NCBI GenBank assembly: GCA_025360945.1
Contig: JANYBE010000198.1
Location: 1 to 6,439, forward strand
DNA from: Rhizobacter sp.
GTDB lineage: Bacteria; Pseudomonadota; Gammaproteobacteria; Burkholderiales; Burkholderiaceae_C
Direction of reading: 5' to 3'
DNA length: 6,439 nt
The translations under genes and the position numbers were made by a program. The notes beneath the pieces were generated by a model, which did not search any database, was not told the origin of the DNA, and was given only the letters and a program-made list of their open reading frames with translations. Below, in pieces: positions 1 through 5,525 of this stretch. Position 1 is the stretch's first letter. Every line of letters starts with the position of its first letter.

Positions 1-619
1 TGTTCAGAATGTCTGAGATGCCGATCGACACGAAGTTCGCGTTGCACTCGTTTGCGACCGCGCGCGCCATCATTGTCTTGCCACAGCCCGGCGGGCCATA
101 GAGGAGCAGGCCGCCGCCGGCACTCGCCTTGAAGCGCGCGAACAGCCCGGGATTCAGATAGGGTTCGATGATCTTCAGGCGAATCGTCTTCTTCAGCTCG
201 TCCATGCCGACGATGCTCGAGAAGCGAAGCTTCTCTTGCGCCACCTGCTGGATCGAGACGACCTTGGCCGACGCTACGCCGGACGAGACGACTTGCAGCA
301 GCGGTGCGCGCGTCGGCTGGGCGGTCGAGCGCATGGATTCGAGCGGCTCGATCGGCTCGAAGCCGGGCAGCGCGCGGGCACGTTCGTAGGCCGCCAGGGC
401 CTCCGCCATGCGGTCAACGGCGTGCAGGCTGCGCGCCAGCAGCAGCTTGCCGCGCAGCGCGTCAGGCGCCTGCCGGTCGACCAGCTCGGCTTGGGCGAGC
501 GCGTTCTCGTAGGCCTCTTCGCCCAGCAGCAGCTCGGCATAGTCGGAGCGCAAGTCGACATCGAACGGTGCGCGCAGAAGGCGCTGCTCCAGTGCTTCTC
601 GGGAAGAAGTGTCGTTCAC
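1..619 (-). CDS. TPR-containing AAA+ ATPase, N-terminal part (runs off left edge)
   Basis: This frame reads without a stop from a GTG at 619 to the window edge, giving the first 206 residues. Residues about 10-85 are a helical, Ala/Leu-rich stretch with TPR-like spacing (for example LLLGEEAYENAL and RMAEALAAYERARAL). A linker follows at about 86-125. The AAA+ core then begins with LRFSSIVGMDELKKTI, a typical start of a classical AAA module. The Walker A motif GPPGCGKT is at 175-182, followed by MMARAVANEC. Walker B, sensor and arginine-finger regions lie outside the window. The family hydrolyses ATP to remodel or unfold proteins; the substrate here cannot be read. The start is the only plausible one, since no ATG, GTG or TTG extends the frame usefully upstream, although no strong Shine-Dalgarno is visible. 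It begins 32 nt after the stop of a TPR membrane protein and is probably cotranscribed with it. A protease domain could lie further on but is not visible. Confidence 0.9.
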   Translation of the reverse strand, partial: MNDTSSREALEQRLLRAPFDVDLRSDYAELLLGEEAYENALAQAELVDRQAPDALRGKLLLARSLHAVDRMAEALAAYERARALPGFEPIEPLESMRSTAQPTRAPLLQVVSSGVASAKVVSIQQVAQEKLRFSSIVGMDELKKTIRLKIIEPYLNPGLFARFKASAGGGLLLYGPPGCGKTMMARAVANECNANFVSIGISDILN

Positions 620-651
620 GTTGATTCGTTTCGAAGGAGTGGGTGGCGATC

Positions 652-1536
652 TCAGTCCCGCAGGTGCAGCAACCACCGCAGCAGCGGCGGCCAGACCCAC
701 GAGTAAATCGCGTAGCCGAAGATGATCCATGACAGCGTGTTGGCCAGTGTCGGCTGATCGCGCCCGAGCATGCGAACGACAAGGATGCCGCCGATCCACA
801 TCGCGATCGATGCGCCCCAGCCGAAGCGGTGCAAGGGCCATAGCGGGAGCATCGACCAGTGCGTCGCGAACCGCAGCCGCCGCACGTTCTCCAGCCATTG
901 CGGCTCGTTGGGCTGCATCCGGAGCAGTTCTTTTGCGCCGCGCAGCGCCTCGCGCGAACGCCCCGCCTGCGACAGCCCAACGACCACCAGCGACAGCACG
1001 TGCTGGTCGTTCGGGTGACTGGCGAGCAGCTTGCGCAGCGCCTCGCTGTCGGCTCCGCCGGGGCGCTCGATCAGGTCGCACAGCGCCATCGTGCGCAGCG
1101 CCGAGTCGTTGTCCGGGTCGAGGCGCAGCCCAGCCTTGCACAGGTCGCGCGCCTTGCCCAGCTTCAGCGCGCGCAGCATCACGCGCGCGTAGGCGGCATA
1201 GAGATCGGGCCAGTCAGGGCGCTCGTGCAGCAGCGCGAGCGCGAGCTCTTCGGCGTCGACGAGTTCGCCGTCCTCGGTGAGCAACCACAGTATCAGCAGC
1301 CTGGCGCCCAAATGGCCGGGTTCGATCTGCAGCACGCGACCCAGCGTGCTGCGCGCCGCGCGGTGGTCGTTCGCCTGCGCTTCCGCGCGGGCCGCCTGGA
1401 ACAGCAGGTCAGGGTGCTGCGGGTCGGCCGCCAGCGCCGCGCGCAAGGTATCTCTTGCAAGCGACACGCGGCCACGGTCGAGCAGCTCGGACACCTGCCG
1501 GGCACGCTGATCGGACGAAGGGATGTCCAGGTCCAC
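652..1536 (-). CDS. TPR-repeat protein with C-terminal two-helix membrane anchor
   Basis: The protein has 294 residues. Residues about 8-215 form repeated helix pairs of TPR type, recognisable from recurring phrases such as ARDTLRAALAADPQHPDLLF, RSTLGRVLQIEPGH, ARDLCKAGLRLDPDNDSAL and REALRGAKELLRMQPNEPQW. Two hydrophobic segments follow, at about 239-257 and 264-283, and the protein ends in a short basic tail. It is therefore probably a membrane-anchored TPR scaffold with the repeats on one face of the inner membrane; no signal peptide is seen. The GTG start at 1536 is chosen because TGAGGAAT sits 7 nt upstream and overlaps the stop of the preceding gene. The frame stays open further upstream to about 1818, but that part is an Arg/Ala-rich shadow of the membrane protein gene. 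It lies 11 nt behind that gene and 32 nt ahead of a TPR-AAA+ ATPase, suggesting the three work together. The specific function is unknown. Confidence 0.85.
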   Translation of the reverse strand: MDLDIPSSDQRARQVSELLDRGRVSLARDTLRAALAADPQHPDLLFQAARAEAQANDHRAARSTLGRVLQIEPGHLGARLLILWLLTEDGELVDAEELALALLHERPDWPDLYAAYARVMLRALKLGKARDLCKAGLRLDPDNDSALRTMALCDLIERPGGADSEALRKLLASHPNDQHVLSLVVVGLSQAGRSREALRGAKELLRMQPNEPQWLENVRRLRFATHWSMLPLWPLHRFGWGASIAMWIGGILVVRMLGRDQPTLANTLSWIIFGYAIYSWVWPPLLRWLLHLRD

Positions 1537-1543
1537 GCTGATA

Positions 1544-1549
1544 TTCCTC
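1544..1549 (-). promoter_or_regulatory. Ribosome binding site of the TPR membrane protein
   Basis: On the minus strand GAGGAA lies 7 nt before the GTG at 1536 and shares bases with the TGA of the upstream gene (1550-1548). This fixes the GTG start and points to translational coupling between the two genes. Confidence 0.7.
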
Positions 1550-2021
1550 AGGTCATCCAGACTGCCAAGGCCGCATCGCAGGCCCACCCGAGGACGATCA
1601 ACCCGATCGTCACCCTCCACGATCGCGGCCGCACCAGCCCCAGCATGTCGGTGCTGCGCTGCTCGCGCCGGTGGCGCAGCAGCGCGAGCAGGAAGACCGC
1701 GAGCGCCGCCAGCCGCTGCACGATCGTCAACGCACCCGAACCCAGCCAGTCCGTCAACTCGCTCTTGAGCGCGAGGCCCACGCTGGCCGAGCGCGCAAAG
1801 GCAATCCAGCCGACGCACAGCGCGAGAGCGAGCGCAAGCCAGACCGCGTCGCGGGACATCCGCCCGAGGCGCCAGGTGTTGATCGCGAATAGGCCCGTCG
1901 CCGCGATCGGCCCGCCGAAGAACGCAGTCAGCATTGCGGCCTGATTGCCGTAGGGGGCGGCGGCCATGTCGGCGGGCCGGCTCAGGCTGGGGCGCAGCAA
2001 ATCTTCGAGAGTGGACGGCAT
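1548..2021 (-). CDS. Small integral membrane protein, four predicted helices, unknown function
   Basis: The protein has 157 residues. Hydrophobic segments lie at about 28-48, 59-78, 96-115 and 134-155. The loops between them carry clusters of basic residues (RLGRMSRD, RHRREQR, RPRSWR). By the positive-inside rule the N-terminal 25 residues and the loop near 116-135 are hard to place confidently on one side. There is no cleavable signal peptide and no catalytic motif I recognise. The ATG at 2021 is supported by AGGAA 4 nt upstream. It begins 58 nt after the TAA that closes the reading frame of the preceding membrane protein gene, and its stop is 11 nt before the GTG of the TPR membrane protein. 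The tight packing with the TPR and AAA+ genes suggests it may be a membrane receptor or anchor for them; that is inference from position only. Confidence 0.85.
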   Translation of the reverse strand: MPSTLEDLLRPSLSRPADMAAAPYGNQAAMLTAFFGGPIAATGLFAINTWRLGRMSRDAVWLALALALCVGWIAFARSASVGLALKSELTDWLGSGALTIVQRLAALAVFLLALLRHRREQRSTDMLGLVRPRSWRVTIGLIVLGWACDAALAVWMT

Positions 2022-2025
2022 CGGG

Positions 2026-2030
2026 TTCCT
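2026..2030 (-). promoter_or_regulatory. Ribosome binding site of the four-helix membrane protein
   Basis: Minus-strand AGGAA lies 4 nt before the ATG at 2021. It is one of the clearer Shine-Dalgarno matches in the window and supports this start. Confidence 0.6.
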
Positions 2031-2079
2031 GAAGCTGCGAACAGAAGGGCGACGTCGCGCGTCGCGCCTTGCAAAAACT

Positions 2080-2148
2080 TTAGCATGCGCCTCCCGGCCA
2101 GCGGCCGCGCGCCCACAGCACGAGCGCCGCGCCGATCAGCCCACCCCA
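2080..2148 (-). other. Coding-like continuation after the TAG of the small membrane protein
   Basis: In the same frame as the gene before it, the 22 codons after the TAG give WGGLIGAALVLW followed by a basic tail (ARGRW) and then TAA at 2082-2080. A hydrophobic run followed by basic residues is what a last transmembrane helix and cytoplasmic end look like. The next gene starts 58 nt later. I read this as the original C-terminus of the upstream protein; translation of it in the cell is uncertain. Confidence 0.5.
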
Positions 2149-2556
2149 CTAGTCCACCGGCGCGCCGCAGCACCAGCGCTTGTGCCATGGCACATGGGCC
2201 GGGTCGAAATGCGCCCAACCGTAGGCCGGGTTGATCAGGAACCACAGAAAGTCCTCGACGACCCAGAACAGCATAAGGCCCGCCAGCGCGAGCAGCAGGT
2301 CCCGCCGGTGCCAGCGGCCGTTGAACGCGAGCGGCGAGAAGAACATCAGCGCCATGAAGCTGAACACCCACGCGTGGTAGCCGGTGAGCGCGCGGCCGCC
2401 CCAGAAGATGTCGAGAAGCCAGTGGCTCTCGATGCGCCAGGTCGGCAGTGCCGCGGCCCAGCCGGCCGCGCCCTCGATCTGGATCTCGACTTTGGCGAAG
2501 AAGAACGCCATCAGCGCGATCCACGCGAGATAGACCGCCGAGCGACGAACGTTCAC
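2149..2556 (-). CDS. Small membrane protein, unknown function, probably cut short by an in-frame TAG
   Basis: As read, this is a 135-residue protein. Hydrophobic helices lie at about 6-22, 59-76 and 87-106. Between and after them are Trp/His-rich stretches (IESHWLLDIFWGG near 42-54, GWAHFDPAHVPWHKRW near 113-128). The GTG start at 2556 overlaps the TGA of the glycosyltransferase as GTGA, the usual sign of translational coupling. This suggests a job linked to that enzyme's lipid or glycolipid product, by context only. The frame ends in TAG at 2151-2149, but the same frame continues with another 22 codons that look like a fourth membrane helix and stop at TAA 2080. A single base change (TAC to TAG) would explain this. 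I do not recognise the family. It could be a natural short form, a decayed gene, or a sequencing error. Confidence 0.75.
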   Translation of the reverse strand: MNVRRSAVYLAWIALMAFFFAKVEIQIEGAAGWAAALPTWRIESHWLLDIFWGGRALTGYHAWVFSFMALMFFSPLAFNGRWHRRDLLLALAGLMLFWVVEDFLWFLINPAYGWAHFDPAHVPWHKRWCCGAPVD

Positions 2557-3661
2557 GTCGGCTCGCCCAGCACGTGCCGCAGCACCGCGCGCGCCGCGTG
2601 CGGGCTGCCGAGCGCGCAGCTCGCGGCGGCCATCGCTGCGAGCTTGGGCGCATCCGCCATCAGGCGCGCGATCTATCTTGTACTCCAGGCCAATTGCGTC
2701 GTAAGCCAGCCACGCCGCGCCGGCCTCGATCAGAAAGCCGGCGTTATGTTCTTCCTGGCCGGGGATCGGCGAGATCAGCAGCATCGGTTTGCCCATTGCC
2801 ATGCACTCCGACACTGTCAACCGGCCCGGTTTCGTGACGACCAGATCGGCACCGGACATCAGCGTGTGCATCTCGTTGGTGAAGCCGATTGTGAGGAGTC
2901 GACCGGCTTGGCGCTGCGCGAGCGCGTCGAGCGCCGTTTTCGCCTTGGCGTTGCGGCCCGTTACCGCGATCACCTGCAACGCGCTGTCCAGCGCCAGCAC
3001 GCGTTCGACCATGCTGGGCAGGTCGCCGACACCGGCACCGCCCGAGACCATCAGCACCACCGGGCGCGTTGGATCGAGGCCGGGCACCCTGGCCGGGACT
3101 TCGGCGAAGCCCGGGATCACCGGAATGCCGGTCACGTGAATCAGCTCCGCCGGGATGCCGCGCGCGCAGCCGGAACGCCACCTCTTCGGTCGCCGCGAAG
3201 TAGCCCGCCATGCCGGGCACCAGCCACATGTTGTGCAGGTCGTAGTCGGTGACCTGCAACGACACCGGGCATGCGATGCGGCCGCGATTGCGCTCGCGCA
3301 TCAGCAGCTCGGCCGGCAGGAAGTGCGTGCAGATCACCGCATCCGGTTGCACGCGCCTGACCTCGCGCAGCAGCGCGAGCGCGCTCAGGCGTTCGATGCC
3401 GCGGCGCAGGCGCTGCGAGGTCGCGGTGTGCGGTGTCGCATCGGAACGCTGATGCAGATAGGACCAGACCTCGGGCGCGCGCGTCACGAGCCGGGCATAC
3501 CCATCCGTGTAGAGCTTGCGAAAGCCGCTCGCAACGAAGTCCATGGCGTCGATGTGCACGGCCGAGTCCGGGGCGAATGAGGGCATCGCCGCCGCTAGCG
3601 CCTGCGCGGCGCGCACGTGGCCGCTGCCGGCACTGACGCTGAGGATTAGCAGCCTTGTCAT
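2553..3661 (-). pseudogene. Glycosyltransferase of the MGDG synthase / UgtP (GT28) type, disrupted by two indels
   Basis: Family members transfer a sugar from a UDP-sugar to diacylglycerol, or onto a glycolipid, at the cytoplasmic membrane face. From the ATG at 3661 the first 168 residues show the acceptor domain: LLILSVSAGSGHVRAAQAL at 4-22, and TDYDLHNMWLVPGMAGYFAAT near 138-158. The frame is then lost at about 3158-3169, where one CG dinucleotide seems to be missing. In the next frame the donor domain continues with SGGAGVGDLP, TNEMHTLMSGADLVVTKPG and PIPGQEEHNAGFLIEAGA. A 4-nt duplication (2671-2678) shifts the frame again, and the protein ends with RLMADAPKLAAMAAASCALG and HVLGEPT before TGA at 2553. 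Undoing both indels gives exactly 368 residues, a normal family length. Corrected residue 281 is Arg in KPGRLT, where KPGG is usual. The gene starts 7 nt after the dehydrogenase stop. As written, translation would yield about 305 residues, the last 137 of them nonsense. Sequencing error is the alternative to a true pseudogene. Confidence 0.85.
2671..2678. repeat. ATCT tandem duplication causing a frameshift
   Basis: Two copies of ATCT stand side by side on the plus strand (AGATAGAT on the coding strand). Removing one copy restores K-I-A-R-L-M-A-D and the expected end of the glycosyltransferase, so one copy is probably a recent insertion or an error. Confidence 0.65.
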
Positions 3662-3668
3662 GCGCGCG

Positions 3669-4568
3669 TCAGTAACCGCGCGCCCGGTCGACGATGTGCG
3701 GGGGCGGCTCGCCGCGCCGCACGCAGCGCAGGCCGGCGACGAACTGCGCCGCGATCGTCTCGGGTAAGGATTGCGCCGCAATGTGCGGCGTGATCGTGAT
3801 GCCGGGCACCGTCCACAGCGGGTCGTCGCCAGACATCGGTTCGTTGCGCTGCACGTCGAGCGCCGCACCGGCGAGGTGGCCGCAGGTGACGGCGGCGATC
3901 AAGTCGGGCTCGACCACGTGCGCGCCGCGCGCGATGTTGATCAGGTAGCAGCCACTTTGCATCGACGCAAAGGCACGCGCATCGAGCAGACTGTCGGTTT
4001 GCGCGGTCAGCGGCAGGGCGCAGACGACGAAGTCGGCGCCCGCGAGCGCGGCGTCGAGTGGCGTTGCGCTGCTGCGGCTCCAACCCTGCACCGCAAAGCC
4101 GACGGCGCCGAGCAAGCGCGCCACTGCGGCGCCCATCGTGCCCATGCCGAGCACTGCGACGCGGCTGCGCACTGCGGCCACCGGCTGGCGCCGCCACGCA
4201 CGCTCGATCTGTTGCGCCTCGTAGCCGACCAGCCCGCGTGCATGCCGCAACGCCATCATCACGACGAACTGCGCGATGCCTTCGGCCTGCTCGGTATCGA
4301 CGATGCGCGAGACCGCCACGTGTGCTGCGAGGTCAGGCACGAGCAGCTTTTCGACGCCGGCCGCGACCGAACAGACCCACTTCAGATTCGGCAAACGGCC
4401 CGCCACGCCGGCAGGCAAACGCCATCCGAGCACGACCTCGACCTCGGCGAGTTCGGCGTCGCTAATGTCACGCCGGTATTCAATCACCTGCGCGTCGGGC
4501 GCGAGTGCGTGAATCGCCTTCGTGAAGTAGCCGGCGGGCATTGGATCGGTCAGCAGCAGTGTTTTCAT
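3669..4568 (-). CDS. D-2-hydroxyacid dehydrogenase, glyoxylate/hydroxypyruvate reductase A type
   Basis: This is an intact 299-residue NAD(P)H-dependent reductase of the D-isomer 2-hydroxyacid dehydrogenase family, cytosolic. The Rossmann motif GMGTMG is at 141-146. The following strand ends in WSRS at 163-166 rather than an Asp, which resembles E. coli GhrA and suggests preference for NADPH. The catalytic set is visible: Arg214 in NIARGAHVVE, Glu243 in RNEPMSGDDPLW, and His262 in TPHIAA. The length is slightly below E. coli GhrA (about 312). Such enzymes reduce glyoxylate, hydroxypyruvate or related 2-oxoacids; the exact substrate cannot be read. The ATG at 4568 is chosen because the fold's first strand (MKTLLLTD) starts there and the SDR gene stops 8 nt upstream. 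An open extension to 4748 is only the SDR gene read in another frame. No strong Shine-Dalgarno is seen, so translation may be coupled to the upstream gene. Confidence 0.92.
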   Translation of the reverse strand: MKTLLLTDPMPAGYFTKAIHALAPDAQVIEYRRDISDAELAEVEVVLGWRLPAGVAGRLPNLKWVCSVAAGVEKLLVPDLAAHVAVSRIVDTEQAEGIAQFVVMMALRHARGLVGYEAQQIERAWRRQPVAAVRSRVAVLGMGTMGAAVARLLGAVGFAVQGWSRSSATPLDAALAGADFVVCALPLTAQTDSLLDARAFASMQSGCYLINIARGAHVVEPDLIAAVTCGHLAGAALDVQRNEPMSGDDPLWTVPGITITPHIAAQSLPETIAAQFVAGLRCVRRGEPPPHIVDRARGY

Positions 4569-4576
4569 GATGAGGC

Positions 4577-5470
4577 TCAGGCCAGCAGGCCTTGCGAGAC
4601 GGTGGGGTAGCACAAGCGCAAGCGCAGTTCGCGCTTGAGCCGTGCGTTGCTCAGGCGGCGTGATTCGCCCATGAAACTGAGCTGCATCGTCGACAGCTCG
4701 GTGCGCGCTTGCTCGAGGCTCACGCGCCTCGGCCTCGGCATACCACAAAGGTCCGCGGCGAGGTCGAAATAGTCGCCCATCTTAAGCGCGCTGTCGTCGC
4801 ACACGTGCAGCACTCGCTGCGGCGCGCCGCGGTGCAGCGCGGCCACGCACGCACCCGCCAGGTCGTCGGCGTGGATGTGGTTGGTGAAGACATCGAACTC
4901 GGGCGCGAGCACTGGCGTGCCGCGCGCCAAGCGCTCGCGCGGATGGCCGCCGACGCGGTCGCTCGCGTAGATGCCGGGGACGCGCAGCAGCGTCACGCGC
5001 GCGCCGAACGCGCGGCCGTACCAGCGCAGGCGTCGCTCGGCATCGACGCGGCGGCGCGCGCGCTCGGTTGCGGGATTCACGCCGCGCGTCTCGTCGATGA
5101 CCGCGCCGCCGCAGTCGCCGTACACGCCGCTTGTGCTGGCGTAGACGATGCGCTGCACGCGGCGCTTGCGTGCGAGCGCATGCAGCAGGTTCGCGGTGCG
5201 CGGATCGGTCGTGCCTTGCGTCGGTGGTGGTGCGAGATGCAGCACCGCATCCGCAAGGCCCGCCAGTCGCGCAAGCGTAGCGGGTTGGTCCAGATCGCCG
5301 ACCAGCGCTTGGATGCCGGCCACACGCAGCTCGGCAACGCGCGCCGCGTTCGATGTCAGCGCCAGCAGATGCCAGCGCCCGCGCAGCAAGGCGGCGACAC
5401 GCATGCCGATGTCGCCGCACCCGACGATCAGCAGCGTCGGCCGCTTGAAGTGCCCGGGTCGGTCGATCAC
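4577..5470 (-). CDS. Atypical SDR / NAD-dependent epimerase-like protein (YeeZ-like)
   Basis: The protein has 297 residues from the GTG at 5470. A Rossmann nucleotide-binding motif stands at the N-terminus: PTLLIVGCGDIGMRVAALL, with glycines at 17, 19 and 22. LVGDLDQP at 57-63 and LHLAPPP at 78-83 are typical SDR elements, as is YASTSGVYGD at 110-119. The usual catalytic YxxxK is absent: the aligned positions in the PATERARRRVDAE stretch are Arg137 and Arg141. NHIHADDLAGA at 197-207 is the epimerase-family C-terminal motif. This combination resembles E. coli YeeZ and other atypical SDRs, which may bind NAD(P) without classical SDR catalysis. The start is uncertain. An ATG at 5527 is in frame and adds 19 residues, but it overlaps the start of the divergent reductase gene and precedes the expected fold start. 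First gene of the minus-strand run, 8 nt before the dehydrogenase. Confidence 0.85.
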   Translation of the reverse strand: MIDRPGHFKRPTLLIVGCGDIGMRVAALLRGRWHLLALTSNAARVAELRVAGIQALVGDLDQPATLARLAGLADAVLHLAPPPTQGTTDPRTANLLHALARKRRVQRIVYASTSGVYGDCGGAVIDETRGVNPATERARRRVDAERRLRWYGRAFGARVTLLRVPGIYASDRVGGHPRERLARGTPVLAPEFDVFTNHIHADDLAGACVAALHRGAPQRVLHVCDDSALKMGDYFDLAADLCGMPRPRRVSLEQARTELSTMQLSFMGESRRLSNARLKRELRLRLCYPTVSQGLLA

Positions 5471-5525
5471 GAGGGGAATGAATGTGCAGGCAAAATCACG
5501 GGTCGAGTTTAAGAGAGCAGCGTTC
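5471..5525. promoter_or_regulatory. Divergent intergenic region between the SDR and flavoreductase genes
   Basis: These 55 nt separate two oppositely directed starts and are noticeably more AT-rich than the coding sequence around them (for example GAATGAATG and GAGTTTAAGAGAG). At least one promoter for each side would be expected here or inside the neighbouring coding starts. I cannot pick out a convincing -35/-10 pair on either strand. AGAGAG at 5512-5517, 8 nt before the ATG at 5526, is a reasonable plus-strand ribosome binding site. Confidence 0.4.

Noticed and set aside
1537..1818. N-terminal extension of the TPR protein
   Set aside because: It reads as Arg/Ala/Gly-rich sequence over an intact membrane protein gene in another frame. 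The GTG at 1536 has a good ribosome binding site.
859..1944. Long plus-strand open frame opposite the TPR and membrane protein genes
   Set aside because: The composition (Arg, Gln, Ala, His rich, no domain) is that of the antisense of a high-GC gene. The minus-strand frames have recognisable TPR and membrane segments.
2049..2058. Perfect palindrome GCGACGTCGC in the gap before the four-helix protein gene
   Set aside because: Ten-base GC palindromes are expected by chance at this composition. There is no T-tract to make it a terminator and no second copy to suggest an operator.
2149..3135. A single long frame joining the glycosyltransferase donor domain to the small membrane protein
   Set aside because: The linker part is an Arg/Ala-rich shadow, whereas another frame gives a family-like glycosyltransferase C-terminus and a TGA overlapping the next GTG. 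The fusion follows from the ATCT duplication.
1966..3252. Long plus-strand open frame opposite the glycosyltransferase
   Set aside because: It is a low-complexity Arg/His-rich antisense shadow with no recognisable domain, and it crosses gene boundaries.
1225..3385. Recurring CAGCAGCGCGAGC-like words (near 1228, 1678 and 3370)
   Set aside because: They fall at Ala/Leu-rich codons in separate genes and reflect codon bias, not a spaced repeat array.
4569..4748. N-terminal extension of the hydroxyacid dehydrogenase
   Set aside because: It overlaps the conserved end of the SDR gene, and the dehydrogenase fold begins at MKTLLLTD.
3771..5512. Plus-strand open frames opposite the dehydrogenase and SDR genes
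   Set aside because: Both are antisense shadows of intact, motif-bearing minus-strand genes.
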